Of a DNA stretch of 64,000 bases, positions 1 to 8,175 are shown piece after piece (the first letter of the stretch is position 1; each line of letters opens with the position of its first letter). A model generated the notes under the pieces. It worked only from the letters and a program-made list of their open reading frames with translations. It did not search any database and was not told the origin of the DNA. A program made the translations under genes and the position numbers. The stretch is from Mycobacterium sp. BK086 (GTDB lineage: Bacteria; Actinomycetota; Actinomycetes; Mycobacteriales; Mycobacteriaceae): the NCBI GenBank assembly GCA_004362315.1, contig SNWL01000003.1:1178001-1242000 (forward strand), read 5' to 3'.

Positions 1-852
1 CGAAATCATCGAAGTTGGCCGGTCACCCAGTGCGACCAACTCGCGGTAGTCGGCCGGAACGGTGTCCGCGCCGAGCAGCGTCAGCGTCGCTGCGGGTCCG
101 ACGTCGCTGATCACGATCGGTGCGTTGACCGTGACCGCAACTCCGTCACGCACGAGCTCGACACCGGTCACCCGGCCATCGGCGGATGCGATGCCGGACA
201 CTTCCGTCGACAACCAGATCTCACCGCCGTCGCGCTCGAGGGCTGCGGCCAGTCCCTTCCAGATGCCGATGGTTCCTTCGGGATGGAAGCCGAACCGCTT
301 GAACGCGCTCTTGCGGGTGAAGTAGGTCAGGAACACCCGCGCGGGCAGGTCTTCGGAGCCGACGGCGAAGATCGACGCGCACATATTGCGGAAAATCCCA
401 TGCACGCCTTCGTTCTTGGTGTACTTGGCCACCCACTGCGCCGTGGAGATCTCGTCCTCCGGCAGACCGGAGTCGCTCCGGGCTGCACCGATCCCCTTCA
501 CCAGCTTGGCGCCCTGCCGGGTCAGCTTGCCGAGCAGCAAGCCCCAGCCGCCGCCGGTGACGTCGACATCTTTACCGCCGATCCGGTAGAGCAGCGGGGG
601 CTTGGGCTCCCGGATGTCGAACGGTGCGCCGACCTCCTCGCACGTCTCCTGGGTAATGCCACCGACCTCGATCACGATCGCGCCGTTGTTGACTTTGAAC
701 CCATCGATGTCGTCGGTGGACGCCCGGCCCCCGACCTTGTCGAGGCGTTCCACGACCAACGTGCGAAAGCCGCTGTGCGCCAATCGTGCTGCGGTGAACA
801 ATCCGCCGGCACCGGCGCCGATCACGACGACGTCGAAATCGGTTGTTGTCAT
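1..852 (-). CDS. FAD-dependent oxidoreductase (phytoene-desaturase/amine-oxidase-like), C-terminus cut by window edge
   Basis: The reading frame is open from an ATG at 852 to the first base of the window, giving the first 284 residues. The N-terminus is a Rossmann dinucleotide-binding fold with GAGAGG at residues 12-17, followed by VVERLDKVGGRAST, the pattern of flavin desaturases and amine oxidases. Family members oxidise a C-C or C-N bond with bound FAD. It lies 22 bases downstream of the acyl-CoA dehydrogenase at 875-2035 and is the third gene of that operon, so it probably acts on an intermediate of the same acyl-CoA pathway. It is distantly related to the FAD enzyme at 30148-31485 and to the three CrtI-like enzymes in this window. 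Fold is secure; substrate unknown. Confidence 0.8.
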   Translation of the reverse strand, partial: MTTTDFDVVVIGAGAGGLFTAARLAHSGFRTLVVERLDKVGGRASTDDIDGFKVNNGAIVIEVGGITQETCEEVGAPFDIREPKPPLLYRIGGKDVDVTGGGWGLLLGKLTRQGAKLVKGIGAARSDSGLPEDEISTAQWVAKYTKNEGVHGIFRNMCASIFAVGSEDLPARVFLTYFTRKSAFKRFGFHPEGTIGIWKGLAAALERDGGEIWLSTEVSGIASADGRVTGVELVRDGVAVTVNAPIVISDVGPAATLTLLGADTVPADYRELVALGDRPTSMIS

Positions 853-874
853 TGACGTTTCTCCTCTTCCGTGG

Positions 875-2035
875 TCAGTACGAACGGGGCAGACCCAGTG
901 AGGTCTGGGCGATGAAGTTGAGGACCATCTCGCGGCTGACCGGAGCGGTGCGCATCAGCCGTGTCACGAACCACAGCTCCGACAGCCCGTATTCGTGAGA
1001 CAGTCCGTTGCCGCCGTGTGTCTGGATGGCTTGATCCAGCGCGGCGAGCGCCGCCTCTGACGCCGCGAACTTCGCCATGTTGGCGGCCTCGCCTGCCGAC
1101 TCGCCGGCGTCGAACAACTCGGCGCTGCGCATCGTCGCCAGCCGGCCCACTTCGACGTTGATGTGACATTCGGCCAGCGGATGGGCGACGCCCTGGTGAG
1201 ATCCGATGGGCGCCGACCACACCGTGCGTTCCTTGGCATAGTCCGCCGCCTTGTCGACCGCGTAGCGTCCGAGGCCACCGCACAAGGCGCCCACCAGGAT
1301 CCGTTCCGGGTTCAGGCCGTCGAATACCTGCCGCAGGCCGTCGCCGACGCTGCCGATCAGGGCGTCGTCGCCGACTTCGACGTCATCGAGAAACACGGTG
1401 AACTGCTGATCGGGCGACACGATCGAGGTATCGATCTGCTGGTAACTGAGCCCGGGTGCGTCGGTGGGCACCACGAACAGCGACAGCCGAGATTTCTCGG
1501 GCGTCGACTCGTCGGCGTCGCGGGTGACGAGCAGGATCGCGTCGGCCTGGTCGACTGCCGAGATGTAGTATTTGGCGCCCGAGATCGACCAGCCCGAATT
1601 GGTGCGCCGCGCTGTCGTTTTGACGTTGTGGCTATTGGATCCGGCATCGGGCTCGGTGAGCCCGAAAGCCATCTTCTGTGATCCGTCGGCGATGGCCGGC
1701 AGCCAGCGACGCTTCATCTCCTCGGATCCGTGGTGGGCCAGGATGCTGCCGCAGATGGCCGGCGAGATCACCCAGATCAATAGCGGCATCCCGTGGGCGG
1801 CGAGTTCTTCGACCACCACCACGGCCTCGGCCATGCCCCCTCCCCCGCCGCCATATTCGTCGGGCAGGTGCACGCCGAGCAGGCCGGCCGCGCCGAGGTC
1901 CTTCCAGAGCTCCTCGATGTCGCCGCCACTGCGGGCGCGGCCCAGGAAGTATTGCGGGCCATAGCGATCGGCGATCGCGGCGACGGTGGCGCGGATGGCG
2001 CTGTGTTCTTCTGAATCGTGGATGAGTCCGGACAT
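875..2035 (-). CDS. acyl-CoA dehydrogenase
   Basis: A 386-residue protein, the normal length for an FAD-dependent acyl-CoA dehydrogenase, which makes the alpha-beta double bond of an acyl-CoA. The middle domain carries AFGLTEPDAGSN, the flavin/substrate-binding signature, and the C-terminus has the helical-domain pattern QTHGGNGLSHEYGLSELW. The usual catalytic glutamate cannot be placed with certainty by eye. The gene starts 3 bases after the stop of the SnoaL-crotonase fusion and is followed by a flavin oxidoreductase, so the three are one operon. AAGGT upstream of the ATG serves as ribosome binding site. Substrate not predictable. Confidence 0.92.
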   Translation of the reverse strand: MSGLIHDSEEHSAIRATVAAIADRYGPQYFLGRARSGGDIEELWKDLGAAGLLGVHLPDEYGGGGGGMAEAVVVVEELAAHGMPLLIWVISPAICGSILAHHGSEEMKRRWLPAIADGSQKMAFGLTEPDAGSNSHNVKTTARRTNSGWSISGAKYYISAVDQADAILLVTRDADESTPEKSRLSLFVVPTDAPGLSYQQIDTSIVSPDQQFTVFLDDVEVGDDALIGSVGDGLRQVFDGLNPERILVGALCGGLGRYAVDKAADYAKERTVWSAPIGSHQGVAHPLAECHINVEVGRLATMRSAELFDAGESAGEAANMAKFAASEAALAALDQAIQTHGGNGLSHEYGLSELWFVTRLMRTAPVSREMVLNFIAQTSLGLPRSY

Positions 2036-2038
2036 CGG

Positions 2039-3247
2039 CTACCTTCCGGTGAATTCGGGTGTGGTTTTGGCCGCGAACGCGGCGATGGCGGCGGCCGCAT
2101 CGGCGGTGTCGCCGGTCAGGCGCAGTCCGTCGGTTTCGGCGACGAGCTGGGCCGGCAGGTCGCGATGCCACGATTCGCGCATCAAGCGGCGCATGGTGGC
2201 GAATGCTTTGGTCGGGCCGTGCGCGAGTTCACCGGCGACGGCGACGGCGCGCTGCCGCAGCTGGTCGGCGGGCACAACCTCGTTGATCAGTCCCCAGTCC
2301 AGCGCCTCGCTGGCGGTGATCGGGGTGTTGCGCAGATACGCGGCCGCCGCGCGGCGAGCCCCGATGAGCCGAGGCAGATGCCAGGTCCCTCCACCATCGC
2401 CAGAAACGCCGATCCCGGCGAACGCGGTGACGAAACGAGTTCCCTCGGCGGCGATTACAAGATCGGCGGCGTAGACGTACCCAAGCCCGCCGCCAGCCAC
2501 GGCCCCGTGTGCGGCGGTGACGATCGGCACGTCGAGTCGGCTGAGGATGGCGAACGCTTCATGGAAGGGCGTGGTCATCTCGATGAATAGCTCACCGAAT
2601 CGCTCCCGGCCGCCGTCGAGGAAGAACCCGATATCGCCGCCGACCGACAGGGACGGGCCGTCTCCACGGATCAGAACGCAGCGCACGGTGGCGTCGGCGG
2701 AGATGCGGCGGGCGACCTCGAGGGTTTCCTTGGCGACCCGCAGGTCGATGGCGTTGCGGTCGGCGGGCCGGTTGAGGCACAGCGTGGCAATGCCGTCGTC
2801 GACGAGGTAGTCGATCGTCGCCAACGGTGGCGGCGCGTCGAGAGCCGCGTGCCACGCCGCGGTATCGGTGAGCTGGTGCAGTGTCGTGATCCGCCCGTCC
2901 GGGGCGAAGGCGAGAAGGTGGACGAACTCGGCGTCGAGCGGTTGACCGGAGCGGCGCGCGGTTCCCCGGTAGCGGCCGGCGACCATCAGGCGTCCGTCGC
3001 CCAGGAGCTGGAAATCGCCGGGGATCGCGCGGGCGGTGAAGTTGCGACCGATGCGCCACCAGAGGTTGGCGCACATCGCGTCAGCCCCGACGTGGCGTCC
3101 GCCCATGTCGAGCGGCAGTCCCTCGGCGGCATGCCCGACGAAGTCGGGATGCAGAAGTGCGTCGATGCCCTCACGATCTCCGGCAGCCAGCGCGTCGTAG
3201 AGCCGTTGAACTGCTGCGACACGGGGGTCAACGGCGACGTCCGACAC
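2039..3247 (-). CDS. SnoaL-like domain fused to enoyl-CoA hydratase/isomerase
   Basis: About 402 residues. Residues 1-135 match a SnoaL/NTF2-like fold (RLYDALAAGDREGIDALLHPDFVGH, typical of this family). Residues ~145-400 form a crotonase domain (LCLNRPADRNAID, GDGPSLSVGGD oxyanion region, AAHGAVAGGGLGYVYAADL). Crotonases hydrate or isomerise enoyl-CoAs; SnoaL domains bind small hydrophobic substrates as cyclases, isomerases or hydratases. The frame extends to an ATG at 3271, but GGAGAGG sits 9 bases before a GTG at 3247, which I take as the start. The canonical hydratase glutamates are not evident; the second position reads GVSGDGGG. It is first in an operon with the acyl-CoA dehydrogenase. 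The fusion is uncommon and suggests two consecutive steps on one CoA substrate. Confidence 0.85.
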   Translation of the reverse strand: MSDVAVDPRVAAVQRLYDALAAGDREGIDALLHPDFVGHAAEGLPLDMGGRHVGADAMCANLWWRIGRNFTARAIPGDFQLLGDGRLMVAGRYRGTARRSGQPLDAEFVHLLAFAPDGRITTLHQLTDTAAWHAALDAPPPLATIDYLVDDGIATLCLNRPADRNAIDLRVAKETLEVARRISADATVRCVLIRGDGPSLSVGGDIGFFLDGGRERFGELFIEMTTPFHEAFAILSRLDVPIVTAAHGAVAGGGLGYVYAADLVIAAEGTRFVTAFAGIGVSGDGGGTWHLPRLIGARRAAAAYLRNTPITASEALDWGLINEVVPADQLRQRAVAVAGELAHGPTKAFATMRRLMRESWHRDLPAQLVAETDGLRLTGDTADAAAAIAAFAAKTTPEFTGR

Positions 3248-3267
3248 TGGGGCGCTCCTCTCCTGAA

Positions 3268-3358
3268 ACAAAATCTAATCGCTATTAAAAATAGCCGGCA
3301 GCACATAGGCTGTTGCCCGGTCCGGACGGTATCACAGTTTTTAGTTGCTGTTAAAAAT
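3268..3358 (-). promoter_or_regulatory. promoter/operator region of the SnoaL-crotonase operon
   Basis: The sequence ACAAAATCTAATCGCTATT (3268-3286) closely matches sites upstream of the crotonase operon (20399) and of a TetR gene (25464). Read on the minus strand it contains TAGATT, a mycobacterial TANNNT -10 element. It overlaps a perfect inverted repeat GCTATT-AAA-AATAGC (3281-3295). A second AT-rich inverted repeat (TTTTTA...TAAAAA) lies at about 3338-3358. The layout fits repressor control by a TetR protein, possibly the adjacent one. Confidence 0.5.
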
Positions 3359-3384
3359 TTGAGCGAGTGCTGGTAGCCGGGAGA

Positions 3385-4017
3385 TCAGCCCTCTGGCACC
3401 TGAAGGCCGCGAACCGTCAGGATCGTCATCGCTTCGATGACCTGCCGGTAGGCGGCATCCTTGTGCAGTCCCATCCAGTCGCCGTGCAACGCGACCGACA
3501 ACACCATCGCGAACATCGCCCGCACGGTCGGTCCCAGATCGAAGCCGGAGAATCCCCGCTCGCGTGACTCGGTGCCCACGACCTCCTCAATAACGGTGAG
3601 CACCTCGGCGAAGGCCTGATCCACCTGGTTGGCCGCCTCCGTTGGGAGGTCGTCGAATTGGCGGGCGGACATGAGCGCGAGGAGGACTTCCCGCTCGCCG
3701 TGCAGGACCTCGAAAAGGCCTGTGTAAAGGTCGAGGCCCTCCTCATAGGGGCTGCGCACGCCGTGTTCGCGGGTGCGGTAATCGACCAGGTACTGCTGAA
3801 TGAACGCGGTGAACGGGGCAACGACCGACTCTTGGAAGAGGCCGGCCTTCGTGCCGAAGTGACGGAAGATCATCACCTCCGTCACTCCGGCACGTTCGGC
3901 GATGTCGCGAGTGGACGTTCCCTTGTAGCCACGCTCGGCAAAGATGTCACGCGCGGCGGTCAACAGCAGCTGTCGTCCCCGGCCCCGCACGCTGGCGGTG
4001 GGTTTCACGGCTGCCAT
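3385..4017 (-). CDS. TetR family transcriptional regulator
   Basis: A 210-residue regulator starting MAAVKPTASVRGRG. The N-terminal helix-turn-helix is clear: TSTRDIAERAGVTEVMIFRHFGTKAGLF. The C-terminal ligand domain is variable and gives no ligand. An in-frame extension to 4326 overlaps the neighbouring membrane gene and is not coding. The gene ends about 140 bases upstream of the SnoaL-crotonase operon in the same direction, so it is the natural candidate to bind the inverted repeats at 3268-3358. The palindromes suggest autoregulation or operon repression, but this is inferred. Confidence 0.9.
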   Translation of the reverse strand: MAAVKPTASVRGRGRQLLLTAARDIFAERGYKGTSTRDIAERAGVTEVMIFRHFGTKAGLFQESVVAPFTAFIQQYLVDYRTREHGVRSPYEEGLDLYTGLFEVLHGEREVLLALMSARQFDDLPTEAANQVDQAFAEVLTVIEEVVGTESRERGFSGFDLGPTVRAMFAMVLSVALHGDWMGLHKDAAYRQVIEAMTILTVRGLQVPEG

Positions 4018-4028
4018 GCCACGTGACA

Positions 4029-4778
4029 CTAGCCTGTCGTGAAGTCGATCTTGGCCCGACGGTAAAGCAACACGGTATTCACCGTCATACCCGCCGCGAA
4101 GAACACTGTCGGCAGCCAAATTCCGACAATGCCGTCCCACGAAAACGGTCCCGATTTGAAGAAGACGGCCGCCACACCGCCGGCGCCGATGGTCGCGACC
4201 CACAGGTTCATATAGGCCGCCCAGCGCGGCCAGGTCGGGTCGGGTCGGGTGTCCATGAAACCGGCGATCGCCATGCAGACGTACTGCATCGAGTACGTGG
4301 GGATGAGCATCGTCCAGACCAGCCACCCGTAGTCGTTGAAGCCGCGAATGATCTCCGGGCTGATATCAGGCCGGAAGCTCGCCAAAAGCCAGAACAGGCA
4401 GATGATCTGGAAGAACGCGACGAGGATCACGGCCCCGCCGAATTGAATGGGTGCCAGCAGTGCGCCGCGGCCCTCGATCCGTCGAATCTCTTTGGACACG
4501 ACGGTGTAGAAGGGCAGCAGGAAGCTGGAGGCAAACAGCGCTCCGATCAACCCGAATCGGATCGAGGCTTGGTTGTCGAGGTAGAACCTTGCGATGTCAG
4601 CGGCACTTGCTCCCGGCGACGGTGGCGGGAAGAAGCCGGCGAGGAAAACGAACGGGATTCCGAAGCCGATGATGGCGACCGGCCAGGCCCAGATGCACGC
4701 GTAGTGCAATCGGCGCCGGATCGCGGATGCCGCCTGGGACGTCGCCTCGGCGCCGACGGCTGGGTAGGTGGTGGACAT
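4029..4778 (-). CDS. integral membrane protein, ~240-residue family (copy 1)
   Basis: A 249-residue protein with about six hydrophobic segments and no function I recognise. It is a paralog of the proteins at 7416-8162 and 28462-29172. All three share a PP.SP...SA..IA..Y..N-type loop after the first segment, FRP...PE....ND in the middle and FFKSGPF.W(D/N)G near the end. It is last in the operon CrtI-like oxidoreductase, COX3-like, COX4-like, this gene. The same four families are linked again at 26753-30037, implying a shared complex or pathway. The conserved polar residues in loops could bind substrate or partner proteins. Function unknown. Confidence 0.85.
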   Translation of the reverse strand: MSTTYPAVGAEATSQAASAIRRRLHYACIWAWPVAIIGFGIPFVFLAGFFPPPSPGASAADIARFYLDNQASIRFGLIGALFASSFLLPFYTVVSKEIRRIEGRGALLAPIQFGGAVILVAFFQIICLFWLLASFRPDISPEIIRGFNDYGWLVWTMLIPTYSMQYVCMAIAGFMDTRPDPTWPRWAAYMNLWVATIGAGGVAAVFFKSGPFSWDGIVGIWLPTVFFAAGMTVNTVLLYRRAKIDFTTG

Positions 4779-4804
4779 GGCATGCCTTTCTGGTGTGGGA
4801 GATT

Positions 4805-5107
4805 TCAGATGAGGTTCTGGGACATTCCGAAGATGACGACGAGCACTCCGCAGGTCACCACGCAGTACGCCTCGAAGACACCGCGCAGCGCTATGGGGGC
4901 GTGGCGCAATTCCATGAAATACAGTCCGATGAAACGGATCTTGACGAATGCGATGAGCAAGATGCTGAACCCGGCGAGCGAGTGACTACCGCCCACGCCC
5001 GGCACATGGCGGCTACCACCCAGCGACCAGGTCAGCAGCGTTGCGAGGATCAGAACGAACCAGACGATGCTGGTTCGGGTTCGCAGCAGGGGTGCAAGCA
5101 TATCCAT
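4805..5107 (-). CDS. cytochrome c oxidase subunit IV-like small membrane protein
   Basis: About 100 residues with three membrane segments. The signature FVKIRFIGLYFMELRHAPIALR between segments 2 and 3 is typical of prokaryotic COX4-type subunits (caa3/bo-type oxidase accessory subunit). It begins 8 bases after the COX3-like stop at an ATG at 5107; another ATG two codons later is possible. Its paralog is at 29768-30037, again directly after a COX3-like gene. No heme-copper subunit I or II is visible in the window, so it probably serves something other than a standard terminal oxidase. Family assignment good, role unknown. Confidence 0.8.
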   Translation of the reverse strand: MDMLAPLLRTRTSIVWFVLILATLLTWSLGGSRHVPGVGGSHSLAGFSILLIAFVKIRFIGLYFMELRHAPIALRGVFEAYCVVTCGVLVVIFGMSQNLI

Positions 5108-5115
5108 CCGTGCTC

Positions 5116-5724
5116 TCAATTCAGAAGGTAGATAAGGGGAAACAGGGCGATCCAGAGCAAATCGACCATGTGCCAAAAGCAGCCGCCACCTTCGAACCAC
5201 GCAAGTTGGCGTGTGTCATGGTGTTTCCGGCGGGCGGAGAACATGAGATAGGTGAGCACCGCCAGGCCGAGGAGTAGATGAAACCAGTGCAGTGCGGTCA
5301 GCAGGAAATAGAACATGTAGAACGTGTTCGTCTGCGGCGTGATGCCGGCGTCGATCTTGCCGACGTACTCGATGACCTTGAGGACCGAGAACGCAAGCCC
5401 ACACCCGATCGCTCCGGCAATCAACGGTTGTGCGGGCTGAGGTACTCCGCGGCGGACAGCGGACACCGCCAGCACCACCAGCATCGAACTCACCAGCAGC
5501 AGAAGCGTATTGATCAGACCGAAGGTGGCGTTGAGATGCAACTGGGAGCTGTCGAACAGCGCGACGTCCTTGTTCCGATACACCAGGAAGGTCCCGAACA
5601 GTACGGCGAATACCGCCATGTCCCCCAGAATGAAGATCCATATCCCGGGCTCGCCAGGGACGTGCTCTCGCATTGCCGCCCCGTCACGTAACCCGGCGCA
5701 GTCCGCTACCTGAGTTGTGCTCAT
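5116..5724 (-). CDS. cytochrome c oxidase subunit III-like (COX3/NorE type) membrane protein
   Basis: 202 residues and five hydrophobic segments. Family markers are GEPGIWIFILGDMAVFAVLF near the start, INTLLLLVSSMLVVLAV in segment 2, ALHWFHLLLGL in the centre and FWHMVDLLWIALFPLIYLL at the end. COX3-type subunits bind lipid and stabilise oxygen delivery to heme-copper oxidases; NorE-like relatives work with NO reductase. The start is set by an ATGA overlap with the upstream oxidoreductase stop (5721-5724), so translation is coupled. The longer frame to 5808 would run into that gene. As an orphan with no subunit I nearby, it is a candidate partner of the CrtI-like flavoenzyme. Confidence 0.85.
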   Translation of the reverse strand: MSTTQVADCAGLRDGAAMREHVPGEPGIWIFILGDMAVFAVLFGTFLVYRNKDVALFDSSQLHLNATFGLINTLLLLVSSMLVVLAVSAVRRGVPQPAQPLIAGAIGCGLAFSVLKVIEYVGKIDAGITPQTNTFYMFYFLLTALHWFHLLLGLAVLTYLMFSARRKHHDTRQLAWFEGGGCFWHMVDLLWIALFPLIYLLN

Positions 5725-7331
5725 CGGGACAACCTGCGGCGCAGTGACATCCGGCTCTTCCATCCACGAAGGACTGCGCGCGCCGCCTGCTGACCGGGTA
5801 TTCCGCAAATCCCTGCGCTGGGATGAGTGCTGGCGCCACTGAGGAACAGGCCATCAACGGGCGTGCGATAACCGGCAGCGCCGCGCAGTGGTCGCAATGG
5901 GCCGAAGCGAGTGGCGACCGGGTCGACGTGATAAACGTTGCCGTCTGGTGCGCGAAAGCGAGCTTCGATGTCTTCGGGCGTCATCACCCGCCGGTCGATC
6001 TCGAGCTTCTCGAGTCCGTCGATGTACTTGGCGGCGTCACCGAGAACATGCGCGGCAGTGGAAGCGGCCAGCTCTGGCCAAGGACGAGCGGGGTTCGCGG
6101 GCGCAATGCCCGACCAGAACCAGAATGTGTCCTGACCGTCGGGTGCTTGCGAGGGGTCCATTCCAGTCGGCAGGATGGCGAAGCCCGGGAGTGGGTCGGC
6201 AACGGCACCGCGAGCGCAGGCACTCCAGGCAGCAACGTGATCGTCAAAAGTGGTCAGGCACAGCGCTGGTCGACGCAGATCGACATCGTCGCGCCGATTG
6301 TTCTGATGAGTCGACAGCTCCGCACGACCACTCAGAGCGACGTCGATCTTGAACGAGGACGCGTGCGTAGATGAAGTCGGAATGTAGGGCACCCGCTTGG
6401 CGAGACTCTCCGGCAGCACACCGTCCGGCAACCAGTCACCAAGCACCGTGCCGGCATTGTTGCTGGTCACTACGCTGTGGGCGAATAGCTGCTCGCCCGA
6501 TTCCAGCTGGACGCCACTGACTCGGCCGCCACGAACCACCAGGGATTCGACGGCAGTATCCAGCCGGACCGAACCGCCTGCATCAGCGAAGCACCGTGCC
6601 AGCGCGTCGGTGATCGAGCCCGTCCCGCCTTGGAATCGACCGACGCCGACCCGATGGATCAGCCCGAAATAGATGAGCACCCAGGCAGTTCCATCGGCAC
6701 CGATCGGCGCAAAGCACGGAACTGCCGCCAACAGCGACTTGATGCGATGGTCCGAGAAGCGGCTGTCGATGAACTCTGCCTGGGACGTCGTCAAGAATTC
6801 GGTGAGCGGCCCAAAGCGCCGTGGGTGGCGCGCGGAACGAACGGCTCCCCTGGCGATTTCGGGCAGAGCCGGCCGCAACGGATTGCTGTTCATGTACGGC
6901 ACCGCGATGTTCATGGCCGCCTCGAGCGCATTGGCGAGCTCAAGGTAGGCGCGGCCGTCCGCCCGGTTGAACCGGCCGACCTCTTCGGCCGTGCGGACAG
7001 GATCGCGGTGGATGCACAGCGAACTGCCGTCGTCGTCCAAAAATGCGTACGGCGTGTCGATGTCGAGTTCGCGCAAGCCGTAGCGAGCGAGGTCCAGGTC
7101 CCGAGCAATGGTGGTCGTCCGCCAGAGCGAGGAGTCCATCGCACCCTCGTTGATGCGGTGTTCGGGCGCGCCGGGCAGGACCGCGTTGGTCGACGTCATG
7201 CCCCCGACCGAGGGTGACGACTCGACGATGAGCACGTTCAGCCCGGCGCGCGCGAGATAACACCCAGCTGTCAGGCCATTGTGGCCCGCACCAACGATCA
7301 GAACATCGGGTTGGGACCCCTGCTGCGACAT
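5721..7331 (-). CDS. CrtI/PYROXD2-like FAD-dependent oxidoreductase (copy 1)
   Basis: 536 residues with a dinucleotide-binding GAGHNG at residues 14-19, then VESSPSVGGMTSTN, and the FAD-closing C-terminus GLFLSGASTHPSAGICGIPGQQAA. This is the phytoene-desaturase/PYROXD2 superfamily: FAD enzymes that dehydrogenate or isomerise long hydrophobic substrates at membranes. AAGGAAG precedes the ATG at 7331 by about 5 bases, which I prefer to the GTG at 7337. It heads an operon with COX3-like, COX4-like and ~240-residue membrane genes and is divergent from another ~240-residue gene. Paralogs are at 26753 and 32462. Substrate unknown; a lipid or isoprenoid is the likeliest class. Confidence 0.88.
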   Translation of the reverse strand: MSQQGSQPDVLIVGAGHNGLTAGCYLARAGLNVLIVESSPSVGGMTSTNAVLPGAPEHRINEGAMDSSLWRTTTIARDLDLARYGLRELDIDTPYAFLDDDGSSLCIHRDPVRTAEEVGRFNRADGRAYLELANALEAAMNIAVPYMNSNPLRPALPEIARGAVRSARHPRRFGPLTEFLTTSQAEFIDSRFSDHRIKSLLAAVPCFAPIGADGTAWVLIYFGLIHRVGVGRFQGGTGSITDALARCFADAGGSVRLDTAVESLVVRGGRVSGVQLESGEQLFAHSVVTSNNAGTVLGDWLPDGVLPESLAKRVPYIPTSSTHASSFKIDVALSGRAELSTHQNNRRDDVDLRRPALCLTTFDDHVAAWSACARGAVADPLPGFAILPTGMDPSQAPDGQDTFWFWSGIAPANPARPWPELAASTAAHVLGDAAKYIDGLEKLEIDRRVMTPEDIEARFRAPDGNVYHVDPVATRFGPLRPLRGAAGYRTPVDGLFLSGASTHPSAGICGIPGQQAARAVLRGWKSRMSLRRRLSR

Positions 7332-7358
7332 CCACACTTCCTTCGTCGAACCGATAGT

Positions 7359-7386
7359 TGTATGTTAAGTACCTGCTATACATACA
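7359..7386. promoter_or_regulatory. inverted repeat in the divergent promoter
   Basis: TGTATG and CATACA form the ends of a 28-base dyad between the divergent oxidoreductase operon (start 7331) and the membrane gene (start 7416). Size and position suit a TetR-type operator controlling both directions; the regulator is unknown. Confidence 0.4.
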
Positions 7387-7415
7387 TAGTGACAATCTGG
7401 ACTTCAAGGAGACGA

Positions 7416-8162
7416 ATGTCAACTGCCACTCGGTCGCAACCACGCGGGAGTGCCCTGGCCGATCCCCAGATGACCTTTCAGCGGATCTGCGCCATCAGCG
7501 GAATCATCTGTCCGCTGTTGTTCTTCGGCGCCTTCATCGCCGCCGGTTTTGTCCCTCCGTTGGCGCCGTCGTCCAGCGCGAGCGAAATCGCCTCGCATTA
7601 CCGCGAACATGCGAATGGCATCCGGCTGGGAGCCGGGATCATGCTGTTGAGCGGGATGTTCTACGCGGCTTATACCGCGGTGATGTCAGGGCAGATGCAG
7701 AGAATTCGCGGCGTGCACCAAACGGTGGTCTTCACCCAACTCGCCGCCGGCGCGTTTGCCTGTCTGACGTTCCTGGTGCCTGCAATGTTCTTTGCCGTCA
7801 CGGCGTTTCGGCCCGAGCGCTCGCCAGAGACCACCCTGCTACTCAACGACGTGTCGTGGATCTTCCTGGTGATGCCCTGGCCGCCCTTCATGGTGCAGAA
7901 TTTCGCCTTCGCGTTCGCCATCCTGTCCGACAAAGGCCCGCGGCCAATCCTGCCCCGCTGGGTGGCCTACCTGAACATCTGGGCACCGATCGTGTTCACC
8001 CCCGGCATCATTCTCCAGTTCTTCAAGTCCGGACCATTCGCCTGGAACGGAATATTCGTGTTCTGGATCCCTGCAACAGTTTTCGTCGTCCAGTTCGCGG
8101 TCAACATGGTGTGGTTGCTGCGTGCAATCAAGGCCGAGCAATCAGAAGCACTCGCCGCCTGA
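7416..8162 (+). CDS. integral membrane protein, ~240-residue family (copy 2)
   Basis: 248 residues with about six membrane segments, starting at ATG 7416 behind AAGGAGA (7406-7412). It shares with the copies at 4029 and 28462 the motifs PPLAPSSSASEIASHYREH after segment 1, FRPERSPETTLLLND in the middle and FFKSGPFAWNG near the C-terminus. It is transcribed divergently from the CrtI-like/COX3/COX4 operon, across a 28-base inverted repeat, so the two units are probably co-regulated. Having a second copy flanking the same operon suggests a hetero-oligomer or two related substrates. No known function. Confidence 0.85.
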   Translation: MSTATRSQPRGSALADPQMTFQRICAISGIICPLLFFGAFIAAGFVPPLAPSSSASEIASHYREHANGIRLGAGIMLLSGMFYAAYTAVMSGQMQRIRGVHQTVVFTQLAAGAFACLTFLVPAMFFAVTAFRPERSPETTLLLNDVSWIFLVMPWPPFMVQNFAFAFAILSDKGPRPILPRWVAYLNIWAPIVFTPGIILQFFKSGPFAWNGIFVFWIPATVFVVQFAVNMVWLLRAIKAEQSEALAA

Positions 8163-8175
8163 GCAGGTCCCGGCC

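Noticed and set aside
4805-5724. A standard cytochrome c oxidase operon
   Set aside because: Only COX3- and COX4-like genes are present; no subunit I or II, heme-binding histidine motifs or CuA site occurs nearby.
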